A DNA stretch of 64,000 nt, taken from NCBI RefSeq assembly GCF_013870515.1, contig NZ_JACBXA010000005.1, forward strand, positions 23,947 through 87,946. The letters are read 5' to 3'. The DNA comes from Streptomyces albidus (ex Kaewkla and Franco 2022) (GTDB taxonomy: Bacteria; Actinomycetota; Actinomycetes; Streptomycetales; Streptomycetaceae). A program made the position numbers and the translations under genes. Position 1 is the first letter of the stretch. Each line of letters opens with the position of its first letter. Below are positions 7,171 through 15,271 of this stretch, one piece after another. The notes under the pieces were generated by a model that was not told where the DNA came from, searched no databases, and saw nothing but the letters and a program-made list of their open reading frames with translations.

Positions 7171-8826
7171 TTATGCGGGTCGCGCCATGCGGTGCAGCAG
7201 CTGGGACAGCACCTCGCGGAGTTGTTCGTACGGAGCGTCGCCGAGCTTCTCCGTACGCCAGGCCACGAAACCGTCCGGGCGCACCAGCACCGCTCCGGAG
7301 TCCTTGATGCCCGCCGCAACGGGCCATCGGCCCTCGGTGTCCGCCAGTTCGCCTCCCGCACCTGGGCCTGCGCCGAGAACGTGAGCGCCGACAGGTACGC
7401 CCATAGCGTCCGCCGCCTCGCGCATCGCGGGCAGCCAGGCCTCTCCCGCGGGGCCGGCGAGCAGCGTGAAGCGGCCACCCACCAGGTCCAGCGTCGAGAC
7501 GTGCCCGTCCGGGCCCTTCAGCCACACGTGTGGCACCCGGGAGCCCGGGGCTCCGTCCAGCGCCAGGCCGATCTCCTCGGTGGAGGGCAGCTCGGGGACC
7601 GCGTCCACCACCGCGCCGGACTCGTAGCGGTAGCCGAGGTGCACGACGGGGGCGTTGAGCGCTCCGGCGGCGGCTCGTTGCGCGACGGCCTCACTGCCGC
7701 GGCCCCAGTGGAGCGAGGGGTCTTTCAGGCGCAGAGTCGACTGTTCCATCGCTGTCAGGGCCACCGGGCGGCGCTCGGCCCCGTACGAGTCGAGCAGTTC
7801 CTCACCGGCTTGGCCACGGCAGACCAGGGCCAGCTTCCAGGCCAGATTGTGCGCGTCCGCGACGCCGGTGTTCATGCCGAACGCGCCGACCGGCGGGATG
7901 GTGTGGGCGGCGTCACCGGCGAGGAAGACGCGGCCGTCCCGGAACCGGTCGGCCACTGTCCCCCCGGCCTGCCACGGCAGCACGCCGACGATCTCCACGT
8001 CGAGGTCGGGCACCCCCACGGCGGCGCGGATACGGGCCCGGCAGCGCTCAGGGGTGAAATCCTCCAAGGACTCGCCCGCCTCCGGGTGGTAGTAGGAGTG
8101 GTAGATCCACTCCCGGTCGCCGTCCACCGGCAGCAGCCCGCCCGGCGCCTCGGGGCTGGTGATGTTGCACATGATGAACGTACGTCCACCGGTCTGCGCG
8201 CTCAGGTCGGCGCGGAAGAGCGTGCTGACCACGGGCGGCCCCAGCGGCCCCGGACCGGAGGTCCCGATGCCCAGCCGCCCGCGGACGGAGCTCCTGGCGC
8301 CGTCGGCTGCGATCAGGTAGCGGGCGTGCACGGTGAACAGGCCTTCAGGGCCCCGCAGTTCGGCCGTGATTCCGTCGTCGTCCGCCTGCCAGTCGAGCAG
8401 CTCCGTGCCGAACTCGACCTCGGCGCCGCAGGACCGCGCGGCCGCTGCGGCCACGGTGTCCAGCCGGCCCTGGGGGCAGGTGCCGCGGAGCGTCTGCGGC
8501 GTGACCTGGCGGAAGTCGTCCATCCGGGGCGGGGCCTCGTCCGCCAGTGCGGGGACGTCGGCCTCGGCAAGGGTCGGTGTGGAGAACATCTGCAGATTGC
8601 TGCCGGTCATGTCGACGCACACGGCGTCCACGTCGTCCGTGAGGCCCGCCTCGCGCAACAGCTCGACGGTACGCGGACCTATGCCCATGGCCCGGGGATG
8701 GGCCAGAGGCGCCTCGTGCCGTTCAGCCACGAGAACCGAAACGTTGTGCCTGGAAAGGAACAGGGCGCTGAACAGGCCTACCGTGCTTCCCCCCGCTACC
8801 AGGACGTCAACCTTTCTACCGCACAT
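7171..8826 (-). CDS. FAD-dependent aromatic-ring monooxygenase
   Basis: A 551-residue class A flavoprotein hydroxylase of the PgaE/RdmE/MhpA type, which uses NAD(P)H and O2 to hydroxylate aromatic or polyketide substrates. The N-terminal dinucleotide motif reads VLVAGGSTVGLFSALFL, with Thr where relatives usually have Pro. The second FAD/NADPH motif is seen as AADGARSSVRGRLG. The third is the GD motif RVFLAGDAAHTIPPVGAFGMN at about residues 280-300. A C-terminal thioredoxin-like tail is present, as in the full-length subfamily. The start ATG at 8826 has GAGAGGAC just upstream. It is transcribed away from the SDR at 9219. Substrate is unknown; a chorismate-derived aromatic acid is the obvious candidate in this cluster. 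Confidence 0.85.
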   Translation of the reverse strand: MCGRKVDVLVAGGSTVGLFSALFLSRHNVSVLVAERHEAPLAHPRAMGIGPRTVELLREAGLTDDVDAVCVDMTGSNLQMFSTPTLAEADVPALADEAPPRMDDFRQVTPQTLRGTCPQGRLDTVAAAAARSCGAEVEFGTELLDWQADDDGITAELRGPEGLFTVHARYLIAADGARSSVRGRLGIGTSGPGPLGPPVVSTLFRADLSAQTGGRTFIMCNITSPEAPGGLLPVDGDREWIYHSYYHPEAGESLEDFTPERCRARIRAAVGVPDLDVEIVGVLPWQAGGTVADRFRDGRVFLAGDAAHTIPPVGAFGMNTGVADAHNLAWKLALVCRGQAGEELLDSYGAERRPVALTAMEQSTLRLKDPSLHWGRGSEAVAQRAAAGALNAPVVHLGYRYESGAVVDAVPELPSTEEIGLALDGAPGSRVPHVWLKGPDGHVSTLDLVGGRFTLLAGPAGEAWLPAMREAADAMGVPVGAHVLGAGPGAGGELADTEGRWPVAAGIKDSGAVLVRPDGFVAWRTEKLGDAPYEQLREVLSQLLHRMARPA

Positions 8827-9218
8827 GAATGTCCTCTCTGCCTCTTTTTTCTCGGCATCTCGAATTCGGTTTCCATGCGGCAGTGCCGGGCCAATTCGTC
8901 TGCCCGGTCCTGCGGAAAAGGGAGTCAGCCGTACATTGACTCAAGAAATGCCGGACTGTCAACCAGTGGCAGTTCCGGAGCTGTTGAAAGGCGGTTGCCC
9001 CAATTGATCCAGAGTGACGTGTCACCGTTCCGAGCGAGCAGCCGGTCCCACGCTTTCCGGAATCTCGCGGACCGGTTCGCCGGGCAGAATTCCTCTCCCC
9101 ATCCGCGCGTATGCGCAGCGGTCCCTGGAATCGGGCGCCCGGGTGCGCGGGCCGACGCGGACCGTTCGGGCACGTGCGTGGCGCGGACCGCAGGTCCGTT
9201 CCACCGGGGGGAGCGGTC
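8827..9218. promoter_or_regulatory. 392-base divergent promoter region
   Basis: This gap separates the minus-strand monooxygenase from the plus-strand SDR-KAS III-MoeZ operon. The part next to the monooxygenase is AT-richer than the surrounding genes. I see no gene, no clear operator repeat and no copy of the CCTAG-N5-TTAGG motif. Confidence 0.45.
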
Positions 9219-9983
9219 ATGACGGCCACGGGAGCGCGCACGGCTCTGGTGACCGGCGCGAGCAGAGGCATCGGACGGGCCGTCGCCGAGCGTCTCGGCC
9301 GCAGGGGAACGGTCGTCGCGGTCCACTACGGGCACGACGAGGCCGCGGCGAAGGAGGCCGTGGAGGCCGTCCGTGCTGAGGGCGGCGAGGCCTTCCCGGT
9401 GCGCGCCGAACTCGGCGAGGTCTCCGCCGCGGACGTCCTTTTCGGCCAGGTGGAGGAGGGGCTGCGGGAACTGACCGGCTCCACCGGGCTGGACGTGCTG
9501 GTGAACAACGCGGGGATCGGCTGCCGCGGTGACATCGCCGGCATCACCCCGGAGGCACTCGACCGGGTCTACGCCGTCAACGTACGGGCGCCGGTCCTGG
9601 TGGCGCAGCGGGCACTGCCACTGCTGCGTGACGGGGGGCGGATCGTCAACGTGTCCTCGGCGGCCTCCCAGGTCGCTCATCCGCAGATCCTCGGATACGC
9701 CATGAGCAAGGGGGCCATCGACGCCTTCGCCCGGTCGCTGGCCAAGCAGCTCGGTGAGCGGGGCATCACCGTGAACAACGTCGCTCCCGGGCTGATCGAC
9801 ACCGACTTCCACGGGGACCGTCTGAAGGATGCGAAGGAGGCGGCAGCCGCCGCGTCGCAGTCCGTCTTCGGGCGTATCGGGCAGGTGGCCGACGTCGCCG
9901 ACGTGATCGCCTTCCTGACTTCCGAGGAGGCCCGATGGGTCACGGGCGAGCGCCTGGAGATCGCGGGCGGAGCCTACCTGTGA
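9219..9983 (+). CDS. short-chain dehydrogenase/reductase, FabG-like
   Basis: A classical SDR of 254 residues, probably NADP(H)-dependent. Motifs are VTGASRGIG, NNAGIG, the catalytic Ser in VNVSSAASQ and Tyr/Lys in YAMSKGA, with the C-terminal substrate loop IDTDFHGDR. The start ATG at 9219 is preceded by GGGGGAG. Family members reduce beta-ketoacyl thioesters, ketones or sugar intermediates; the substrate cannot be read from sequence. It is the first gene of a plus-strand run with the KAS III-like and MoeZ-like genes and diverges from the monooxygenase. Confidence 0.85.
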   Translation: MTATGARTALVTGASRGIGRAVAERLGRRGTVVAVHYGHDEAAAKEAVEAVRAEGGEAFPVRAELGEVSAADVLFGQVEEGLRELTGSTGLDVLVNNAGIGCRGDIAGITPEALDRVYAVNVRAPVLVAQRALPLLRDGGRIVNVSSAASQVAHPQILGYAMSKGAIDAFARSLAKQLGERGITVNNVAPGLIDTDFHGDRLKDAKEAAAAASQSVFGRIGQVADVADVIAFLTSEEARWVTGERLEIAGGAYL

Positions 9984-10081
9984 GCGCGGCCGGGATTCCC
10001 CGCGCGAGCCGTCCGGAGCTGTTCAACGTACGAGCCATACCGGCGGGGCGCTTCCCGCCGGCACTCTGAACTGGGGTCAAC

Positions 10082-11128
10082 ATGCTTCTCCACGATGTCT
10101 ACATCGATGCGCTGGGTGTTCGTCTCGGCGAGCAGCTGGACTTGGCCGACGCGGTCGCCGACGGGCGCTACCCCGCGTCGGAGCACACAGCGAACGGATT
10201 GCTCGGTGCGGTGTGCTCCGACGACGAGTTCGCTCCCGACATGGCCATCACCGCGGTGCGGCAGGCCATGGAACGCGGCAGCGTGGACCCGGCCGACATC
10301 CGGCTGCTGCTGCACGCCAGCACCTACTTCCAGGGACAGGACATCTGGACCCCTGCCTCCTACATCCAGCAGCACACATTCGGTGGCCGGGCGCCGTCGA
10401 TCGAGGTCGACCAGAAGTCCAACGGCGGCATGGCCGCGCTGGGACTGGCGGTGAGTTACCTGTCCGCCTGCGACGACGACGGCGCCGTCGTCATCACCAC
10501 CGGCGAGCGCTTCTGCGCGCCGGGCTGGGACCGGTTCCGCAGTGAGAGCGGCACGGTCATGTCCGACGGCGGTACCGCGATGGTTCTCTCGCGCCGGCCG
10601 GGTTTCGCGCGGATCCTCTCCTCCGTCCTCACGTCGGACCCCTCCCTGGAGGGCATGTACCGGGGCCGGAAGCTGAAGGACGCGCCGGCCTCCGGCGACA
10701 AGCCGATCAACATGCGAGCGCGCAAGACCGAGTTCATGCGCAAGCACATGAGCGACCTCGAGGCGATCTCACTGCAGGTGGCCGGAGGTGTGGGTGCCTG
10801 CATGCGGGAGGCGCTGGACGAGGCCAAGACCGACGTCGCCGACGTGCGGCGCTTCGTCATGCCCAACGTCGGCCAGACAGTCCGGTGGTGGCAGATGCTC
10901 GCGGAGATGGGCATCGGCAAGGACCGCACCACGTGGGAGTTCGGGCGGACGATCAGTCATCTCGGGGCGGGGGACCAGGTGGCCGGCCTGGACCATCTGC
11001 TGGCCGCGGGGGAGCTGGAACCGGGCGACCGCGTCGTCATCGCCGGCACGGGCTACGGCTTCAACTGGGGCTGCGCCGTGCTGGAGATCGTTTCGAACCC
11101 GTCCTGGAGCACGGCGCGCAACGCATAG
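10082..11128 (+). CDS. ketoacyl-ACP synthase III-like acyltransferase with Ser in place of the catalytic Cys
   Basis: The 348-residue protein has the thiolase fold of the KAS III family, in the branch that includes DpsC and CerJ. The nucleophile motif reads QKSNGGMAAL, putting Ser113 where condensing members have Cys. The later active-site residues remain: His293 in SHLGAGD and Asn328 in GFNWGCA. DpsC of the daunorubicin pathway has the same Cys-to-Ser change and still handles propionyl groups, and CerJ transfers malonyl units to sugar hydroxyls. A role in acyl transfer rather than carbon-carbon chain growth is therefore plausible (inference). The gene lies 98 bases after the SDR and 63 before the MoeZ-like gene. 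The acyl donor and acceptor are unknown. Confidence 0.82.
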   Translation: MLLHDVYIDALGVRLGEQLDLADAVADGRYPASEHTANGLLGAVCSDDEFAPDMAITAVRQAMERGSVDPADIRLLLHASTYFQGQDIWTPASYIQQHTFGGRAPSIEVDQKSNGGMAALGLAVSYLSACDDDGAVVITTGERFCAPGWDRFRSESGTVMSDGGTAMVLSRRPGFARILSSVLTSDPSLEGMYRGRKLKDAPASGDKPINMRARKTEFMRKHMSDLEAISLQVAGGVGACMREALDEAKTDVADVRRFVMPNVGQTVRWWQMLAEMGIGKDRTTWEFGRTISHLGAGDQVAGLDHLLAAGELEPGDRVVIAGTGYGFNWGCAVLEIVSNPSWSTARNA

Positions 11129-11191
11129 CCAACCCTGCACTCGGGCGGCGCCGCAGCCGCACGACCGATCTCTTCCGCGTCAAGGAGTCAC

Positions 11192-12349
11192 ATGCCTTTC
11201 CCACCTCTCGTCGATCCTGTGGACGAACTCGGTGACGACGATCTGCGTCGGCACGCACGCCAGCTGATCCTCGCCGACATCGGCGCCGTGGGTCAGCGCA
11301 GACTGCAGAACAGCAAGGTCCTCGTTGTCGATGCCGATGAAATCGGAGGACCGGTTCTCGCGCATCTCGCGGACTCCGGTGTCGGACAGCTCGGAATCAT
11401 CGACACCGAGCCTTTCGGTGAATTGGACCGGTATCTGGGAATGCCCCGTGCCGAGTCCGCGTCAAAGGCTTCGAATACCCGCGCGGACAGGTGGGCCGAA
11501 GAGCTGCGGATATCGCATCCCACTGTCTCAACGGTGGTGCATGCCGAAGGTCTGAACGCGTCCGACGCGGCCTCGATCCTCGACCGCTACGACGTCATCG
11601 TTAGCGCAAGCGAAGACCCTGCGCGGTGCTACCTGCTCGACGACGCGTGCGCGGCACTGGGGAAGCCCTTCGTGTGGGCAGGGGTCGACCGGCTCCGCGG
11701 TCGCACCTCCGTCTTCTGGGACAGGAACGGCCCCACCTACCGCGACCTGCATCCACAGCCGCCGGCCCTCTACTTCCGTGGCATGGCCGGGTTCCTGAAG
11801 ATCCTGGGCGCCTCGATGGCGGCCGCGATGACGGCGGAGACGGTCAAGCTGATCACCGGCTGCGGGGAACCGCTGGTCGGCCGGGTCCTGGAGAACGACG
11901 TCCGGAGTGGGCGCTGCTCGGACACGCCGCTCACGCGGAAGCCGATGACCAGCCGTCCCGCACAACTGACCGCCGCGGAACCGTTCTTCGGCCTGCTGTC
12001 ACCCGCCGCGGCGGAGGCCGCCCGGGAGTCCACCATCTCCGTCGAGGAGCTCAAGTCGCTACTGGACGGCGAGGCGCCGCTGTGCCTGGTGGACGTACGG
12101 GAGGCTGACGAGCACGAGTTCTGCGACCTGCCGGGTTCGGTCCTGATGCCCAAGGGGGACTTCCTCGACGGGGACGCCGCTGGACGGCTGCCGCAGGACA
12201 GGAAGGTCGTGCTGTTCTGCCGGGCCGGGATCCGCTCGGCGGAGGTCCTGGCGGTGGTCAAGAAGCACGGGCACCCCGACGCCGTCCACCTCGGCGGCGG
12301 CATCCTGGACTGGGCCGAGCGCATCGACCCCGGACTGCCCGTCTACTGA
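11192..12349 (+). CDS. MoeZ/ThiF-like E1 protein with C-terminal rhodanese domain; ATP site degenerate
   Basis: The N-terminal part (about residues 15-250) is a ThiF/MoeB E1-like fold and the C-terminal part (about 285-385) is a rhodanese. The rhodanese loop CRAGIRS carries the sulfur-accepting Cys343. MoeZ-type proteins adenylate a sulfur-carrier protein's C-terminus and then sulfurate it to a thiocarboxylate. Here the Gly-rich ATP motif is replaced by VDADEIGG. The usual Cys-x-x-Cys zinc pair near the middle is not visible; that stretch reads GPTYRDLHPQPP. Adenylation may therefore be lost or altered while sulfur relay persists. No ThiS-like carrier gene lies beside it. It converges on a cysteine desulfurase, the natural persulfide source for a rhodanese. 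Confidence 0.82.
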   Translation: MPFPPLVDPVDELGDDDLRRHARQLILADIGAVGQRRLQNSKVLVVDADEIGGPVLAHLADSGVGQLGIIDTEPFGELDRYLGMPRAESASKASNTRADRWAEELRISHPTVSTVVHAEGLNASDAASILDRYDVIVSASEDPARCYLLDDACAALGKPFVWAGVDRLRGRTSVFWDRNGPTYRDLHPQPPALYFRGMAGFLKILGASMAAAMTAETVKLITGCGEPLVGRVLENDVRSGRCSDTPLTRKPMTSRPAQLTAAEPFFGLLSPAAAEAARESTISVEELKSLLDGEAPLCLVDVREADEHEFCDLPGSVLMPKGDFLDGDAAGRLPQDRKVVLFCRAGIRSAEVLAVVKKHGHPDAVHLGGGILDWAERIDPGLPVY

Positions 12350-12374
12350 CCGGCCACGAGGCGCGGACGGCGCC

Positions 12375-12427
12375 GGTCCCGGTCCCGTACCCGACGACTC
12401 CCGTCGTCCGGCTACGAGACCGGGACC
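12375..12427. terminator. nested hairpin between convergent genes
   Basis: The outer arms GGTCCCGGTC (12375-12384) and GACCGGGACC (12418-12427) are perfect complements. Within them a second perfect stem, GACGAC-TCCC-GTCGTC, lies at 12393-12408. It sits in the 88-base gap between the MoeZ-like gene and the convergent desulfurase gene and probably ends both transcripts. Confidence 0.65.
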
Positions 12428-12437
12428 GAGGCGCAGG

Positions 12438-13811
12438 TCAGCGTGGCACCCGTGAGACGGGCACGCAGTTGCCGTTCTCCGTCCGGTAGCTCCAGTGCGC
12501 CCCTTCGCGTACCAGCTCCGTGACGGCATCGAGGAAACGCGTCACGTGCTCGTCCGGTGTGCCCGCGCCGAAACTGACACGGACGGCGTTCAGCCCTCCG
12601 CCTCCAGGCCCGTCCGGGGCTCCGCAGTGCCCCGGCTGTTCCGGCGCGCCCCCCAGCAGGGTCCGTACCAGTGGGTGCGCGCAGAAGAGACCGGCGCGCA
12701 CCCCGATGCCGTACTCGGCGGAGAGCGCCGCGGCGAAGTGCGCGCTGTTCCAGCCTTCCACGACGAAGCTGACCACACCGACCCTGGGGCAGTCCTCGTC
12801 CAGCAGGGACAGCATGCGCAGGCCCGGTACGCGGGAGAGCCCGTCGGTGAGCTGGGAGAGCAGCCGCTTCTCGCGGGCCACCAGCGAATCGAAGCCCGCC
12901 TCGGTCAGCGTCCGGCACGCGGAGGCCATCGCGTAGACCCCGACGACGTTCGGGCTGCCGGCCTCGTGCCGCTTGGCGCCCTCGTGCCAGGCGACGGCCA
13001 TCCTGCCGCCGGCCGTCGCGACCTGCTTGCTCGCGCCGCCGCCGGCCAGATACGGCGCGCCCTTCTCGAGCCAGTCGGCGCGACCGGCGAGCACACCGGC
13101 CCCGAACGGTGCGTAGAGCTTGTGGCCCGACAGCGCGACATAGTCGATGTCCAGCGCGGCGACGTCCACCGGATGGTGCGGGGCCAGCTGTGCCGCATCC
13201 AGCACGATCCGCGCGCCGTGTGCGTGGGCGGTCGCGGCGAGCTCCTCCACCGGCCAGATCTCTCCGGTGACGTTGGACGCGCCGGTGACGCACACCAGCG
13301 TGGGGCCGTCGTGCCGCCCGTCGGCGAGTGCCTCGTCCAGCAGCTGCACCGCAGCGCGGCGTGAGCGGGGGGCGGGGAGGTAGTGCACGTCGGCCTTCCG
13401 CCACGGCAGCAGCGAGGCGTGGTGCTCGGTCTCGAAGACGAGGACGCGCGTGCTGTCGGGGAGCACAGAGGCCAGCAGGTTGAGCGAGTCCGTGGTGGAG
13501 CGGGTGAAGACCACCTGGTCGTCGGGGCGGCACCCGAGGAACTCCGCCACGGTCGACCGGCTCTGCTCGAACAGGTCGGTGGAGAGCTGTGAGAGATAGC
13601 CGGCTCCCCTGTGGACGCTGCCGTAGTACGGCGCGTACGCCGCGACGTCCTCCCAGACCCGCTGCAGCGACGGTGCGCTGGCGGCGTAGTCCAAGGCCGC
13701 GTAGGGCACCTCGCCCCCGGTGACCAGAGGTACTACGACATCGCTCCCGAGGACCGGCAGCGGAGCGTCACAAGCCCGCTCGGGGGTGACGGATGCCTCG
13801 GTCTCGGACAT
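12438..13811 (-). CDS. SufS-like cysteine desulfurase / class V aminotransferase
   Basis: A 457-residue fold-type I PLP enzyme. Lys231 in SGHKLYAPFG is the Schiff-base lysine, and Asp205 in IVLDAAQ and His131 in ETEHHAS are the usual cofactor contacts. Cys377 in RAGLFCAHP occupies the position of the persulfide-forming Cys of SufS/CsdA. A cysteine desulfurase activity is therefore likely: Cys gives Ala plus enzyme-bound persulfide, available to the rhodanese of the convergent MoeZ-like protein. A C-S lyase or other class V reaction is possible. It is not part of an iron-sulfur (suf/isc) operon here, which supports a dedicated biosynthetic role. The start ATG at 13811 follows AAGGGAG on the minus strand. 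Confidence 0.85.
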   Translation of the reverse strand: MSETEASVTPERACDAPLPVLGSDVVVPLVTGGEVPYAALDYAASAPSLQRVWEDVAAYAPYYGSVHRGAGYLSQLSTDLFEQSRSTVAEFLGCRPDDQVVFTRSTTDSLNLLASVLPDSTRVLVFETEHHASLLPWRKADVHYLPAPRSRRAAVQLLDEALADGRHDGPTLVCVTGASNVTGEIWPVEELAATAHAHGARIVLDAAQLAPHHPVDVAALDIDYVALSGHKLYAPFGAGVLAGRADWLEKGAPYLAGGGASKQVATAGGRMAVAWHEGAKRHEAGSPNVVGVYAMASACRTLTEAGFDSLVAREKRLLSQLTDGLSRVPGLRMLSLLDEDCPRVGVVSFVVEGWNSAHFAAALSAEYGIGVRAGLFCAHPLVRTLLGGAPEQPGHCGAPDGPGGGGLNAVRVSFGAGTPDEHVTRFLDAVTELVREGAHWSYRTENGNCVPVSRVPR

Positions 13812-14039
13812 GCTGAACTCCCTTGTGAGGACGGGTGTGCGTGGGCCGCGGTGGCGGCGGATGAAGATCGGGGGGCGTCCGGCGGGCGGAGCCCGGCACC
13901 GGCCGGTCCGCGGCGCTTCCCGGTGGCGGTGAAGGCGGGGGACCGGCTGTTACGAGCCTGGCAGAAGCGGGCGCCCGGCTGTAGTGGCGCGGTGGCCCGT
14001 GCAGGTCGTGACCGGGAGAGGACAGCGGGAGAGCGGGTG

Positions 14040-15005
14040 TCAGCTTGCCCGGCGTTCGAAGGCCTCCGGAGCGCCGAGGGGATCGGGACCGGCCAGGGTC
14101 TCGGGAGCATCCGGCACCTCGGAGACGGCCAGTGGATCCGGAGCGTCCAGGATCTGGCTGGTGCGGCCCGCGATGACCCCGGCCTCGAAGCGGCTGCTCG
14201 CGCCGAGCCGGCGCAGCAGCGAGGAGACGATCCGGCGCAGGGTGCGGGGCGAGACCTGCAACTCGCGGGCGATCGACTCGTCCTGCCGCCCCTTCGCCCA
14301 GAGCCTGAGGACGACCAGCTGCTGGTCGGTGAGCCGGAACGGCCGTTCGGCCGGGCCGACGTCCTCCGTCTCGCCGTCGTCCGGTTCGGGGAGCTGAGTG
14401 CACGGCATGATCCCCGCCGCACCGTCCCAGCAGAACTCGAAGATGCGGACCATCAGCTGCACGAGCGTCGGCTGCCGGACCAGCAGGAGCTTCTCCGGAG
14501 GGCAGACCAGGGCCATCCTGTCGTCCACGAGGATCATGCGGAACGGCAGCAGTGGCGCTATCCGGACCTGTACGCCCCGGCCGGCGAGTTTCTCCAGGTA
14601 GGCGGCGGCACGGGCGGACTGCAGGGCAGAGGGCTGATGGATGGTGCGGACCGTCACGCCTTGCTCGCGGCCGTACTTCTCCCGCTCCAGCCACTCGCCC
14701 ATCAGCCGCCGGGTGATCACCGACGGGTGGATCACCCGGATTTGCTGCTGCGCCAGTGCGGCGACGGAGTCCAGCAGTTCGCGCTCCCGTTCCGGGTCCG
14801 TGATCTCCTCCACGCCGGGGGTCGCCGAGGCCGCGTCGGAGGCGTACGAGGAGCACAGAGCAAGCGCGGATATTTGCGCTTGTATAGATTGCGCGTGGAG
14901 CGAAGCCGCGCCCAGAGCCCGCTCTTGCTGTGCCAGCAACCGCGTCAGAGTCCCCAGCGGTGCGTCGTCTAACGGCGTTGTTTCCGGAATCACGCAATCC
15001 CCCAC
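14040..15005 (-). CDS. LuxR-family transcriptional regulator, TTA-containing
   Basis: A 321-residue regulator. About 210 N-terminal residues form a predicted sensory region without a recognised enzyme motif. A LuxR/GerE helix-turn-helix follows (about residues 225-285: LTDQQLVVLRLWAKG, then SIARELQVSPRTLRRIVSSLLRRLG). The protein ends in a Pro/Ala/Asp-rich tail of about 40 residues. Codon 12 is TTA (14970-14972), so the regulator itself needs the bldA tRNA. This is a common arrangement for pathway activators in Streptomyces. It is divergent from the SagB-adenylation-carrier operon at 15272 across a 266-base gap and probably controls it. It is not of the large ATP-binding LAL type. Confidence 0.85.
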   Translation of the reverse strand: MGDCVIPETTPLDDAPLGTLTRLLAQQERALGAASLHAQSIQAQISALALCSSYASDAASATPGVEEITDPERERELLDSVAALAQQQIRVIHPSVITRRLMGEWLEREKYGREQGVTVRTIHQPSALQSARAAAYLEKLAGRGVQVRIAPLLPFRMILVDDRMALVCPPEKLLLVRQPTLVQLMVRIFEFCWDGAAGIMPCTQLPEPDDGETEDVGPAERPFRLTDQQLVVLRLWAKGRQDESIARELQVSPRTLRRIVSSLLRRLGASSRFEAGVIAGRTSQILDAPDPLAVSEVPDAPETLAGPDPLGAPEAFERRAS

Positions 15006-15271
15006 TATTCCCGGTCTCGATGACCTGACTGCTAGCGGTCACGGCCGCCACAGGCCAATTTAAGGTCTACACGGAAGAGTTCACTCCTGGCAAGATCAAT
15101 AGAGAAACGTGAGCCAACCCTTAGGAAGGGCGGCTCCGTTCGCTATCCGCCTTGAGGAACAGGGAGAGCAGTAAATGATCAGCACTTTCGCTGCCTCTGC
15201 AGGGATTTCCCAGGATTCGGCGCTCGAAGCGCGATGTTGAGGAACGACAACAGGAAGGCAGGGGCAGCCCG
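15006..15271. promoter_or_regulatory. divergent promoter region between LuxR gene and SagB operon
   Basis: The 266-base gap carries AT-rich stretches, unlike the flanking coding DNA, and must contain both promoters. A candidate ribosome site GGAAGGCAGGGG lies before the GTG start at 15272. I found no strong palindrome here and no copy of the TetR-type motif. Confidence 0.45.

Noticed and set aside
5437..9222. Long plus-strand open frame running through rmlA, the VOC gene and the antisense of the monooxygenase
   Set aside because: It crosses several well-supported genes in other frames, and its translation is Arg/Gly/Pro-rich without domains.
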